Shown here: piece by piece, positions 52,136 to 61,072 of the stretch | Position numbering within the stretch: the first letter of the stretch is position 1 | How the letters are laid out: each line of letters opens with the position of its first letter | Source: Vibrio penaeicida | GTDB lineage: Bacteria > Pseudomonadota > Gammaproteobacteria > Enterobacterales > Vibrionaceae | Assembly (NCBI RefSeq): GCF_030689305.1 | Contig: NZ_JAUYVM010000009.1 | Location: forward strand, 186,001 to 250,000 | Direction: 5' to 3' | DNA: 64,000 nt | Notes under the pieces: model-generated | The model's input: the letters and a program-made list of their open reading frames with translations, nothing else | Databases searched by the model: none | Told to the model about the DNA's origin: nothing | Program-made: the position numbers and the translations under genes

Positions 52136-53395
52136 ATGGGGGAAAAAGGCAGTCAGGAAAGTTTATTTAAGTGGCAACGAATTCAACGGTTTAACTTCAC
52201 TATCTGGACAGTCCTTAGTGGCACGTTGTTGGCAAGAACCAGCTATTTTATGGCTTGGCCTTATTTAATTGTTTTCCTATATCAAGATTATAATGCGACA
52301 GCCCTAGAAGTAGGTGGGATGCTTGCTGCTTCCGGATTAGTTGGTGTGTTTACTGGGCTTTATTCGGGGTACCTTTCTGATAAGTTTGGGCGAAAATGGG
52401 TCATGATCGCTGGCAGCGCTATCGCGGCACTCGCATACAGCGGTATAGGTGTCGCGAATGAAATTTGGCAGTTTTTTGTACTCCTCACTCTGTGTGGGTT
52501 GATGCGACCTATGATTGAAGCTCCAGCCAAAGCGGTAATTGGCGATAATTTAAGTGATGTTAAAGATCGCGAGCTTGCACTCAATATTCGTTACTTTGTG
52601 CTCAATCTTGGTGGCGCTATCGGGCCACTTATCGGCATTACGTTAGCACTCGCTGCTCCACAGCAACTCTTTATTGTTACAGGGATTACATACCTAATAT
52701 TCGGCGCTTGGTTGTGGTTAAGTTTTTTGCGTTGCCCTGAAACAACACAAAGCGAGGGTGGGGAGGTGCCTGATTTTAAAGCAACGGTGAAAGTCATCGC
52801 ACGCGACAAAATCTTTCAAATCTTATTAATCGCCAACGTAATCATGATGTTTGTTTATGCTCAGTTAGAATCCTCTTTACCTCAAGTACTAGTGAGAAGT
52901 TCTCTGCCAGATGCGGCGACACTGATTGCTACGCTAGTATTAGTGAATACCCTTACGATTATTGTATTTCAGTTCCCCATGCTTAAATTGATGGAGCGTT
53001 TCCCATTATTCATGAGAACACGAATTGGCATGCTTTTAATGGGGTTGGGTCAAGTCGCTTTTATCTTAACACCTGAAAATTGGGTGCTTGGCTGGGCATT
53101 AGGTTGTTTCATTGTCAGCCTCGGTGAAGTTATCGCCTTCCCAACGTTGAGCGTGCAAATAGATCAGCTCGCACCTGAACATTTAAGGGGATCTTACTTT
53201 GGAGCGGCAGCGATATACTCTTTAGGTTTCGCCATAGCACCTCTTGTTGGAGGAGCAATGTTGGATACACTCGATGCTGACTGGCTATGGGCACTTTGCA
53301 TTAGTTTGTGTGGTGTGATGATTTGGTTGTATAAGCTGGTGGAAGCCAGATCGTCTAAGCAAGAAGCGCTAAAAGAGTCCTTAGCTAATTCTTAA
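52136..53395 (+). CDS. MFS transporter, multidrug-efflux-like (DHA1 type)
   Basis: This is a 419-residue protein with about twelve membrane helices. Motif A is GLYSGYLSDKFGRKWVM after helix 2, and the second-half motif resembles the MdtH/YcaD-like group (QVDQLAPEHLRGSYFGAAA-like, here QIDQLAPEHLRGSYFG). It is a predicted proton-driven exporter of unknown drugs or metabolites. ATG 52136 was chosen because AAAGGAAG lies 6 bases upstream; an extension to 52106 is possible. It ends before a bidirectional terminator. Confidence 0.88.
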   Translation: MGEKGSQESLFKWQRIQRFNFTIWTVLSGTLLARTSYFMAWPYLIVFLYQDYNATALEVGGMLAASGLVGVFTGLYSGYLSDKFGRKWVMIAGSAIAALAYSGIGVANEIWQFFVLLTLCGLMRPMIEAPAKAVIGDNLSDVKDRELALNIRYFVLNLGGAIGPLIGITLALAAPQQLFIVTGITYLIFGAWLWLSFLRCPETTQSEGGEVPDFKATVKVIARDKIFQILLIANVIMMFVYAQLESSLPQVLVRSSLPDAATLIATLVLVNTLTIIVFQFPMLKLMERFPLFMRTRIGMLLMGLGQVAFILTPENWVLGWALGCFIVSLGEVIAFPTLSVQIDQLAPEHLRGSYFGAAAIYSLGFAIAPLVGGAMLDTLDADWLWALCISLCGVMIWLYKLVEARSSKQEALKESLANS

Positions 53396-53421
53396 TTCCA
53401 AACTAAAAATAAATCAAAACT

Positions 53422-53448
53422 AAAAACGGGGCTTCAAGCCCCGTTTAC
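53422..53448. terminator. Bidirectional rho-independent terminator
   Basis: AAACGGGGCTT (53424-53434) pairs with AAGCCCCGTTT (53436-53446). The minus-strand reading ends in TTTTTAG, serving gsk; the plus-strand side serves the MFS gene. Confidence 0.88.
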
Positions 53449-53479
53449 TGTTCTCGTTTTTATATTTCGGATTCAGAAA

Positions 53480-54784
53480 CTATCTATCCCAGTAAGTCTC
53501 TTCCAAGCTGTCTTCGCGTTCTGGTAATGCGCGGTTTAAGCGAGGAGAATGTTGGGTAAGCACTTCATAACTCACTCGGTTGGCATACTTACAAATCTGT
53601 GAGAGGGAAGAGTAGCTTAAGAAGTTCTGTTCATGTTTACTCGAATTAGGCACATTGGATTTGTGATACTGATTCGCAGCCATATCGTGCAGTAAAGAAG
53701 AAAGGGCGGCATCACCTGCTCCGTTGGTATTCTTTATTTCAAGAGGACCACCTAGGTAAGGCGCAATATGAGAGTACACTTTTACAGGGTGACGACATTC
53801 TTCTTTTTTAATCGAGCGACTAAATTCATACTTGTTGAATTCTGCAATATTGCCCGGTAACAATGGGAAGGTTGTTTCGCGCTTACGCTCATCTTCTGTA
53901 TACCCCGCCATATATAAGCCCACAGGGCCAGCAGTACACAAAACAAGGTCTACCCACTCAAGCGCCTTATCTGCCGCCAGTAGAGGATCTTTTTCGCCAG
54001 TCAGTGCTTCACCTTCATCTTCATTCATGGCAACAACAGTGACGTTTTCTTTTAGGTATTCTTGCCACCACGTCTCGTTACCCTCGATGACGTACTTCGT
54101 TCCCAAGGTTAGAACAACCGGGACATCGTGCTTCTTCGCTAGTTCAACCGCTCGCTGAACCGCTTGTGGCATTGGATCCGTTGGCTCTCCTCTCATCAAG
54201 TAAGAAGAAACCACCAACGCGGCTGACTTTTTGAATACTTTTTCAGGAATGCTTTCAGGTGACAACTGATTCATTTGACCGACGTTCAATGCAAACGTGC
54301 GTTCACCGTCATCAGAGATCAATGTGTAGCAACGACCAATAGGACCATCTACCGTTTGAAGGTAATTCAAATCCATGCGAGAAGACGTATTACACAGGTA
54401 GCGATAAGCGTAAGAACCCACTTCGATGTTTTTGCTCATTACACCTAACAGAACAGATTTGCTGTCTGCCAGCACAGAGTAATTGTGAAGTGTATTACCG
54501 ATAGTGTCGCCCGGGTACTCATGAGTAATCAGGTTTTTCTCGGTCAATTCGCGGTATAAAGCATCTGCTTTTTGCTCTTCCAGTACCAGAGAGTGACCTT
54601 TGCTTAATTCATAGCGTTCAAGAAAGTCATCATCAACTCTCGCTTCGATATCCACAATGGTTTGACCGACACCAATAATGGTAGGACGACTTAATTTTGG
54701 TGTTTGGCGAATCTGATTAACAAGTGGATCACGAGAATGGGTAGGGAAATAGTGTTTGGACTTACGCTGACCGGGAAATTTCAT
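53480..54784 (-). CDS. gsk: Inosine-guanosine kinase
   Basis: Gsk phosphorylates inosine and guanosine with ATP in purine salvage. It is a PfkB/ribokinase-fold protein of 434 residues, the usual length. The catalytic base is D358 in NTNGAGDAALSSLLHD; the nucleoside-side start IIGVGQTIVDIEARVDDDFL and GDTIGNTLHNYSVLADS are typical. It is a single gene facing the MFS gene. A long-looped inverted repeat (ACCCCAAG 54847-54854 with CTTGGGGT 54875-54882) lies in its upstream region. Confidence 0.96.
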   Translation of the reverse strand: MKFPGQRKSKHYFPTHSRDPLVNQIRQTPKLSRPTIIGVGQTIVDIEARVDDDFLERYELSKGHSLVLEEQKADALYRELTEKNLITHEYPGDTIGNTLHNYSVLADSKSVLLGVMSKNIEVGSYAYRYLCNTSSRMDLNYLQTVDGPIGRCYTLISDDGERTFALNVGQMNQLSPESIPEKVFKKSAALVVSSYLMRGEPTDPMPQAVQRAVELAKKHDVPVVLTLGTKYVIEGNETWWQEYLKENVTVVAMNEDEGEALTGEKDPLLAADKALEWVDLVLCTAGPVGLYMAGYTEDERKRETTFPLLPGNIAEFNKYEFSRSIKKEECRHPVKVYSHIAPYLGGPLEIKNTNGAGDAALSSLLHDMAANQYHKSNVPNSSKHEQNFLSYSSLSQICKYANRVSYEVLTQHSPRLNRALPEREDSLEETYWDR

Positions 54785-54903
54785 GCTGATACAAGCGACA
54801 TTTGAAAAACGAAGCGCGGATTCTACACAAAATTAAAACTCAAGTCACCCCAAGTTGAGAAGGTTGAATCTCCGCTTGGGGTAACCTCTACAGGTGTTTC
54901 TTT

Positions 54904-55380
54904 TTATTGCTGAATATCGGTTTTTTCAACAAATGCCTTTGTTCCCCAAAGCGGAACGGTCGATAAACTGTGCTTGAAGCTACCTGTCGTTTCCTTTGTT
55001 GAATAGGAAAGGTACATCAAGGTCTGAGTGTTTGGATCAAAAATACGTCGAATCTTCATGCTTTTGAAAAAGATACTTTTTGATTTTTTAAATACCACTT
55101 CACCCGATTTTGACTTATCAATTTGTGCGATCATCTCAGGTGTAATATCGCCCGTTTGGCGGCATGAAATCGAGCTGTCACTTGGATCCGATAGGCTTAA
55201 ATCTGCTTCTATACTCGCAACATGACAGGTAACCCCTGTAACAACAGGATCAACCCATGTATTCAACTTAATGTCTTTCATGGTGAACCAGCCCAGCCCT
55301 ACATCACCGACTTCGTCGCTACTATCACACGCCGTTAAACCCAAAGCGAGTAGGGGAACAATCGCAAGTTTTTTCAACAT
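54904..55380 (-). CDS. creA: CreA family protein (probable lipoprotein)
   Basis: This is a 158-residue exported protein: signal with lipobox LTAC (acceptor Cys near residue 18), then the CreA core VGLGWFTMKDIKLNTWVDPVVTGVTCHVASIE, ISCRQTGDI and LMYLSYSTKETTGSFKHSLSTVPL. CreA is a conserved protein of unknown function. ATG 55380 follows GGGATCTA; a TTG at 55392 is less likely. It is monocistronic. Confidence 0.92.
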   Translation of the reverse strand: MLKKLAIVPLLALGLTACDSSDEVGDVGLGWFTMKDIKLNTWVDPVVTGVTCHVASIEADLSLSDPSDSSISCRQTGDITPEMIAQIDKSKSGEVVFKKSKSIFFKSMKIRRIFDPNTQTLMYLSYSTKETTGSFKHSLSTVPLWGTKAFVEKTDIQQ

Positions 55381-55505
55381 ATTAGATCCCAATTATTTAA
55401 CCATTAGTTATCCATCAACCTACAACATTAAGCGGATTCCTGCGAGTAATATATGCCCATAAGGCTAACCAGTACCGCTTTTTGAACACGTTAAAGGAAG
55501 CTAGG

Positions 55506-56159
55506 GTGCATAAGTTATTGTGGTTGCTGGTGGTGGTCTGTATGCTCTCTCCATGTAGTTCATCACCCAGAGGCGCTTGCAATTCCTGCATTGGCGCAAC
55601 CTTGGGGAAAAGGCACAAGCATTTGAGTAATCAAAACGAAGAACATCAAGCATTAGTAGAAAGAAAAAATCAGTGGTTGTACTCGCAGGTTGACGTAAAG
55701 TATCCAACAAAAGAAAGTTTGGCAGGGCGTAAACTCTACAAGCACTTTCAATCTAACAAAACTTACAGCACAGAATCGGTAGATGACTCATTTGTTAGTA
55801 ACGTGGCCGACGATCTGTTTATCGTCGATTTCCACCGCCTGACGATCTGTTTCGCAACGTTATATTCCAATCACTGGGAAGATAAAGAATCTCAATCTCT
55901 CATTATTGAATTTCTAACCCAAATAATATTAGAACCAGATTTTCCCATTGTTATCGGCTTTAAGAATGGCGAGCCCATTGGATGTGCTTTAGGAACTATC
56001 TTTGATAGGGGAATATTGATATCCGACATATATTTGTTGAATGAGGAAAAAGGAAGCTACCTTAACTTTGTTCAGCAAATTGTTAATTTTACAGATAATA
56101 ATTTTGACATTGATAAATACTTAGTTGAACACCACGAATCTCATTTGATTACTTCATAG
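55506..56159 (+). CDS. Hypothetical protein (start uncertain)
   Basis: This 217-residue frame starts at GTG 55506 behind AAAGGAAG. The first 20 residues are very hydrophobic (HKLLWLLVVVCML) and the next 15 contain three Cys (SPCSSS, GACNSC). A later start, TTG 55623, follows AAAAGG and would give a soluble 178-residue protein beginning (M)SNQNEEHQALVERKNQWLYSQV. The body (LAGRKLYKHFQSNKTYS, then VIGFKNGEPIGCALGTIFDRGILISDIYLL) hints at an acetyltransferase-like strand pattern, but I do not recognise it. It is divergent from creA. Confidence 0.6.
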   Translation: MHKLLWLLVVVCMLSPCSSSPRGACNSCIGATLGKRHKHLSNQNEEHQALVERKNQWLYSQVDVKYPTKESLAGRKLYKHFQSNKTYSTESVDDSFVSNVADDLFIVDFHRLTICFATLYSNHWEDKESQSLIIEFLTQIILEPDFPIVIGFKNGEPIGCALGTIFDRGILISDIYLLNEEKGSYLNFVQQIVNFTDNNFDIDKYLVEHHESHLITS

Positions 56160-56206
56160 ACAGTGCTTTTCTTTATGTGATATGTTTCGCATAGTTTTGC
56201 AAAAAT

Positions 56207-58033
56207 ATGCACTATTGGCTTATGAAATGCTCTTTCTTACTGACGTTGTTGACCTATTTAACCTGCTTGGGTTCTGCTCAGCTCTTTGCAAATGAGCGGA
56301 TAACCTCAGAGCAGGTAAAGCTTGCCGCCGAAAGGGTAGAGCATTCACAGCACATTCTTATATTGCATTCATACGATCCCTCTTATGAGTGGACAGCGGA
56401 TATTCAGCAAGGCATCAATACGGCGTTTAAACACAGCAACACTCTCGTTGCCCCTTCCATCGAATATCTAGATTCAAAACGTATTCATAAAAAATCATAT
56501 TATGAATCGTTTAAACTATTTCTTAATCTTAAATATGAAAATTATCACTTTGATGGGATTATTGTAAGTGATGATAGAGCGCTTAGATTTATTAAAGGCT
56601 TTGACAGTGAGCTTGTAAAAAACGTGCCGATAGTTGCTATTGGTATTAATGATAAAAATGCATCTTTAACTTCTTTATCTGAAGCGGTACATATTGTATA
56701 CGAAGAAGATAATATATTGGATAATATTAAATTAATTATAAAAATAAGACCAAATATTAAAAAGTTGTATCTTCTTTCTGATAACAGTATGACGTCGTCA
56801 ATTGTTAGAGATGAAATAAAAGCGCATATTCGTCCGTTTAAGAGTATTGAACTTGTTGAACTGACTGCGGAAACACTAGAACAAGCACAAAAAGTCCTAA
56901 TTCGTGCGTCTGAGGATGATGCAGTTCTGTTAACACACTTTAATAGTGAATTAGAAAGTGGCGTGTTCCATAGCTACGACAAAATCGCGAGAAAAGTCAG
57001 CCATTCTAGTTCCGCTCCAGTATTCGTTCTCTGGAGGCACAACATAAAAGGCGACATTCTTGGTGGTCGCGTGCAAGATCCGTATTCTTTGGGTATATAT
57101 GCCGTTAAGCTGCTAAGCAAAGAGCTACCACTTTTGCTGTCTCAGTCTCTTCCCGATTCAAAACCGTATCAAGATCTATTCAATTACGCAGCGCTTGAAA
57201 GGTTTAATATTTCAAAATTCATGCTGCCCAAGCGCGCAGAAATAGTGAATAAGCCCACTTCGTTTGTCGAAGCAAACCTACGAATACTATTCATCTCGGG
57301 GAGTATCATTGCTGTATTAGTCGTCATCATAGCGATGCAGTCAGTTTCAATCCGGCAAAAAAGAGAGCTAGCGAATAAGAACAGGAAAATTTATGAATTG
57401 CAGAACAAGACGCTTAATGTTCAAAAAGACATGATTTATATCTTAGGCGAAGCAATTGAATCTCGTTCTGGTGAAACAGGTAACCACGTAAAGCGCGTTG
57501 CAAGCCTTTCTAGTAAGCTTGCTCAACTTTACGGTTTGGATAAATCGGAATGCGATCTACTAGAAGTCATTAGCCCAATGCACGATGTAGGTAAAATAGC
57601 CATTCCAGAAGCGATATTGGACAAACCAGGGAAACTGACTGAACAAGAATGGCAATTGATGAAGACTCATACAATAAGTGGGTTCAACTTGCTCAATTCA
57701 TCAGACGGGGACGTTATGGCGCTTGCGGCTGTTGTTGCTCTGGAACATCACGAGCATTGGGACGGCAATGGTTACCCAAATGGTAAGAAGGGTAAGGACA
57801 TTCATATCTACGCAAGGATCACGGCAATCGCAGACGTATTCGATGCGCTTTTGAGCCAGCGGTGTTATAAAAGTGCATGGCATGTTTCTGAAGTAAAAGA
57901 GCTGTTTATGGAAAAATGCGGGAAACAGTTTGATCCAGAAATTTGCATGTTACTTATTGAAAACATAGAAGAATTTATAGATTTACGCCGATATCATTCT
58001 GATAATGTTGTTCCTTTAGAGCATGCCATATAG
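56207..58033 (+). CDS. Membrane HD-GYP phosphodiesterase with periplasmic binding domain
   Basis: This is a 608-residue protein: signal/first helix near 8-27, periplasmic domain (about 50-345) resembling ABC-type solute-binding (ABC_sub_bind) proteins (ILILHSYDPSYEWTADIQQGI, DGIIVSDDRALRFI, GRVQDPYSLGIYAVKLL), second helix near 357-378, coiled coil, and an intact HD-GYP domain. The HD pair is H459-D460 (PMHDVGKIAIPE), with HHEHWDGNGYP (G522-Y523-P524) and ARITAIADVFDALLS. It would hydrolyse c-di-GMP under control of a periplasmic ligand. The N-terminal half is unusually AT-rich. The start could be ATG 56222. Confidence 0.9.
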   Translation: MHYWLMKCSFLLTLLTYLTCLGSAQLFANERITSEQVKLAAERVEHSQHILILHSYDPSYEWTADIQQGINTAFKHSNTLVAPSIEYLDSKRIHKKSYYESFKLFLNLKYENYHFDGIIVSDDRALRFIKGFDSELVKNVPIVAIGINDKNASLTSLSEAVHIVYEEDNILDNIKLIIKIRPNIKKLYLLSDNSMTSSIVRDEIKAHIRPFKSIELVELTAETLEQAQKVLIRASEDDAVLLTHFNSELESGVFHSYDKIARKVSHSSSAPVFVLWRHNIKGDILGGRVQDPYSLGIYAVKLLSKELPLLLSQSLPDSKPYQDLFNYAALERFNISKFMLPKRAEIVNKPTSFVEANLRILFISGSIIAVLVVIIAMQSVSIRQKRELANKNRKIYELQNKTLNVQKDMIYILGEAIESRSGETGNHVKRVASLSSKLAQLYGLDKSECDLLEVISPMHDVGKIAIPEAILDKPGKLTEQEWQLMKTHTISGFNLLNSSDGDVMALAAVVALEHHEHWDGNGYPNGKKGKDIHIYARITAIADVFDALLSQRCYKSAWHVSEVKELFMEKCGKQFDPEICMLLIENIEEFIDLRRYHSDNVVPLEHAI

Positions 58034-58204
58034 TCGACAATCACACTTAAACAAGACAGCGATATACATAATCATAAGCATCGTGATCAAGATGCCACTT
58101 TAGATAGAAACTCACGTTGTTAATAGCAGTTTTGGTCAATTGATCTTTTCAAAAAAGAATGTCTGTACAACACTGAAATTTCTCTCAGAGGAGTTGGGTG
58201 GAAT

Positions 58205-58894
58205 ATGGATAAAATACGTTGCGTTATTTTTGATTGTGAAGGCACCTTGGTTGATAGTGAAACATTATGCTGTCAGGCGATTGTCGATGTTTTCGCCCAT
58301 TTTAATAAGCCTATATCACTTGAAGATTGCCTCAATCATTTTCAAGGCGGAAAGCCTGCGGATATCTTGTCTGAAACTTGCCATCGCTTAAATTGCAATT
58401 TATCTCTCGACTTGCTCGAGCCTTTGTATAGAGATAGAAAGCAGTCTTTGTATGAAGCTAAGCTTAAGCCTGTAAAGGGAGCTAGCTACCTGCTGAAACA
58501 GCTGCAGCAAATGGGTATAAACGTCTGTATAGCGTCTAACAGCGAAAGCGACAGAATTTCGCATGCCCTTGAGCTCACGAATCTAGATGGCTTCTTCCAC
58601 AACTCTATTTACAGTGCATTTGATGCAAACAGCTGGAAACCAGAACCTGATCTATTGCTTTATGCAGCGTTAAATATGGGAGTTTCTCCAAAAGAGTGTA
58701 TTTATGTTGATGACACCCTTAAAGGGGTGGAAGCGGGTATAAAAGCGAGGATGCAAACGTACTATTACCGCCCGAGTCAGCCAGAGTATCAAGTCGATCA
58801 TGAACTGGTGCACACCATATCCAACATAGAAGAGTTGCTAAAATCGCTGGAAGAAAGAGATCCTCAGTTTAATTTGAATTTTTCTGCACTTTAA
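58205..58894 (+). CDS. YieH-like HAD hydrolase with D-to-E change in motif I
   Basis: This is a 229-residue HAD protein similar to YieH (6-phosphogluconate phosphatase) along its length: motif I VIFDCEGTLVDSE, motif II CIASNSES, DANSWKPEPDLLLYAA and YVDDTLKGVEAGI. In YieH and nearly all HAD phosphatases motif I is DxDGT; here the second Asp (general acid/base, residue 11) is Glu. The codons read GAT TGT GAA, so it is a true substitution. Activity may be altered. It is monocistronic. Confidence 0.88.
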   Translation: MDKIRCVIFDCEGTLVDSETLCCQAIVDVFAHFNKPISLEDCLNHFQGGKPADILSETCHRLNCNLSLDLLEPLYRDRKQSLYEAKLKPVKGASYLLKQLQQMGINVCIASNSESDRISHALELTNLDGFFHNSIYSAFDANSWKPEPDLLLYAALNMGVSPKECIYVDDTLKGVEAGIKARMQTYYYRPSQPEYQVDHELVHTISNIEELLKSLEERDPQFNLNFSAL

Positions 58895-58947
58895 ATGGAA
58901 AATCCTATCAGCTCTAATTCTCTGTGTTTCAATTTAATCTAATAGCA

Positions 58948-58975
58948 AAAAGGCACCTTTCGGTGCCTTGTTTAA
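58948..58975. terminator. Bidirectional rho-independent terminator
   Basis: AAGGCACC-TTTC-GGTGCCTT. The minus-strand reading continues TTTTTGC (ends the zinc-ribbon gene); the plus side reads GTTTAAAT (ends the HAD gene). Confidence 0.87.
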
Positions 58976-59003
58976 ATCGGTCTAACTGATTATTGCATCT
59001 TCA

Positions 59004-59186
59004 TTAATGCACTGTTTCAGGGTTTCTCTCTTCAGGAGTCTCTTCCTTCGAAACCTTTCCGCACTGTTCGCAAATTAACGTTTTTCCATTTTCAGAAATC
59101 AAATAATCTTCACTGCCACAATGTGGGCAGGAACAAACAGGTTTTGTTTCATATTGGACTGGAGTGAAGCTTAAAAATTTCAACGG
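59004..59186 (-). CDS. Small zinc-ribbon protein
   Basis: This is a 60-residue protein with two Cys pairs, CPHCGSEDY and ICEQCGKVS, spaced as a zinc ribbon (CxxC-N15-CxxC), and an acidic C-terminal tail (EETPEERNPETVH). ATG 59186 follows GAGGTTGAT; an extension to 59222 is less likely. The function is unknown, possibly nucleic-acid or protein binding. It is monocistronic with a terminator at 58948. Confidence 0.75.
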   Translation of the reverse strand, partial: PLKFLSFTPVQYETKPVCSCPHCGSEDYLISENGKTLICEQCGKVSKEETPEERNPETVH

Positions 59187-59431
59187 CATATCAACCTCAC
59201 TATAAACTGGAAGTAACGTCACACAAAAAAGGTTTGGGTTGCATTAACCGCTTGCTGCAACAACGTTTTTGAATATAGCAGTCGAGTTTTTAGAAATCTA
59301 TTTGCGTTTCCGATATGTTACCAGATTCACTTGGAAGTGCGCCAAGATTCAAATTTTTTGAATGTAGTTTGATAAAAACAGCGATCTAGCTTGCAAAATG
59401 AAATCAGTTTGCAAGCGTTTGTGATCGAAAT

Positions 59432-60640
59432 CTATCCAGTGGATGCTAAAAATCCGAAAGAAATCAGAAGCTGCGTAGTAATAATGACGATACCGGCTGT
59501 CGTACATATAGCAAGGCTTAACGAGCCTCCTGCTACTTTATACTCAAACTCTTCTGAGTGAATTTTCCGCGCTTTATGAGCCATTTTGACAGGAAGGAAA
59601 ATAGCGAGCACAACAAGTGCAATTGCCGCATACCCCAATGCCATAATGAAACCTTGGGGATAGTACAAAGCAAATGCCATCGGTGGGATAAATGTAATAG
59701 CCGCTGTCCGGATTCTCGATTCCTTGACGACCGATTTAAGACTGTCCCCCAAAAACTCAAATAACCCCAAACTGACGCCCAAGAATGACGTTAGCAGCGC
59801 TAGGTCAGCAAATACAGCAATGGCGCTTTTGATGGCGCCAGATTGAGAAGCATCGGTAAGCGAAACCATAAGCGCACTTAACCCACTTTGATTGGCAAGA
59901 TCGCTCTGGCTTAAAACACCCAGCGTCGAAATTTGCCAGAGTATGTATAAAAGTAAAGGTAAAGATGCCCCAATGATCAGCGCTACCCTTAAGCCTTTTA
60001 TGTCTTTATTTAAGTATTTTACGATTGCCGGAATACTGCCGTGAAAACCAAATGATGTAAAAATAACTGGAAGTGCAGAAATTAATAAGCCCTGCTGCAA
60101 AGGCATATTCACCAAGTAACCCGTATTTATCCCAGGCGCCAGAACGTATAAAGCCACGCCCATTGCGATGATTTTTACGGAAAACAATACTCGGTTAATC
60201 TTATCGACAGACGCTGTGCCCATGGTGACGATCGCCGCTACGAGAACCGTAAACAGAACCGTCGACGCCTCTTGGCTGACTGAAAAACTCATAGTGGATA
60301 CTAAGCGTTGATGAAATTGCCCACCACCGCCAGCAATGTAGGCTGCGCAAAGTGCATAAAACAAAAATAGCATCGCACAACTGGCCACCCATTTCCCTCT
60401 TTGCCCAAGGAATTGCTCGGCAAGTGTATGAAGAGTGGCATCATGACCAGCAAATTGGTGTACTTCCAACATAAGAAGTGCGGTGTAGACCATTAATAGC
60501 CATATGAAAAACATGATGACCAACGACGCCAAAAAGCCAATACCTGCTGATGCAAGGGGCAGGGCTAACATTCCTGCTCCAATCGTTGTCCCGGCAATAA
60601 TTAAAGTACTGCCAAAGATGCGAGATTTTTGAGTGTTCAT
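59432..60640 (-). CDS. tyrP: Tyrosine-specific transporter (aromatic amino acid permease)
   Basis: TyrP imports tyrosine with protons. The 402-residue protein has eleven or so helices and the HAAAP-family start FGSTLIIAGTTIGAGMLALPLASAGIGF, FTSFGFHGSIPAIVKYL and FLGVSLGLFEFLGDSL. Mtr and TnaB are relatives; the strong TyrR box at 60780-60797 with a weaker box beside it is the arrangement known at tyrP, which favours that name. The 245 bp between this gene and the zinc-ribbon gene hold no clear feature. Confidence 0.88.
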   Translation of the reverse strand: MNTQKSRIFGSTLIIAGTTIGAGMLALPLASAGIGFLASLVIMFFIWLLMVYTALLMLEVHQFAGHDATLHTLAEQFLGQRGKWVASCAMLFLFYALCAAYIAGGGGQFHQRLVSTMSFSVSQEASTVLFTVLVAAIVTMGTASVDKINRVLFSVKIIAMGVALYVLAPGINTGYLVNMPLQQGLLISALPVIFTSFGFHGSIPAIVKYLNKDIKGLRVALIIGASLPLLLYILWQISTLGVLSQSDLANQSGLSALMVSLTDASQSGAIKSAIAVFADLALLTSFLGVSLGLFEFLGDSLKSVVKESRIRTAAITFIPPMAFALYYPQGFIMALGYAAIALVVLAIFLPVKMAHKARKIHSEEFEYKVAGGSLSLAICTTAGIVIITTQLLISFGFLASTG

Positions 60641-60756
60641 TTATTTGTACAACTTAGTATTTTAAGGGAAAGCAGAGCAGTCAGAAATGATGAAATAACC
60701 TACTTTATTAGATTTTTAGGACTGTGCCAGAACGTGCTTAATGATGCAAATATGTA

Positions 60757-60797
60757 TGTAAACTAAAGTAAACTGTGTTTGTAAATTAAACTTTACA
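60757..60797. promoter_or_regulatory. Strong and weak TyrR boxes before tyrP
   Basis: TGTAAA-TTAAAC-TTTACA (60780-60797) fits the TyrR consensus TGTAAA-N6-TTTACA exactly. A weaker half-matching box, TGTAAA-CTAAAG-TAAACT, is at 60757-60774, 23 bp away centre to centre. Together they lie about 117-157 bp before the tyrP ATG. Confidence 0.82.
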
Positions 60798-60937
60798 TTT
60801 GTGTTTGGTGGCGATTTCTAGAGGTGAGTCAAAATTTCATTGAAGCAGCAACGAATTTTAATATGAATTTCCGGTCTATTGATATATAGCTAATTGATAA
60901 ACGCGTATGTAGTAAATTCCCATTGAGAGGAAAATGT

Positions 60938-61048
60938 ATGATTGAAGAACGTAATGATGAAGAGTGCCTAGAGTTTCTAGACGCAATGGAGATCGGGCTA
61001 AACTTATCAAGCTACTTACTGGAAGAATTAGCGGAAGACGAATGCTGA
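60938..61048 (+). CDS. Acidic 36-residue small protein
   Basis: A short frame begins behind GAGAGGAAAA, a good ribosome site, with an ATG at 60938. The product has 12 Glu/Asp in 36 residues, an amphipathic helical middle (CLEFLDAMEIGLNLSSYLLEELAEDEC) and two Cys. No family is recognised. It lies 24 bp before acpH on the same strand, so it may be co-transcribed. Confidence 0.55.
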   Translation: MIEERNDEECLEFLDAMEIGLNLSSYLLEELAEDEC

Positions 61049-61072
61049 TCGCTCAGTAACCACTTCCTATTC

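Noticed and set aside
54847..54882. Terminator between gsk and creA
   Set aside because: The inverted repeat has a 20-base loop and no adjacent T tract on either strand.
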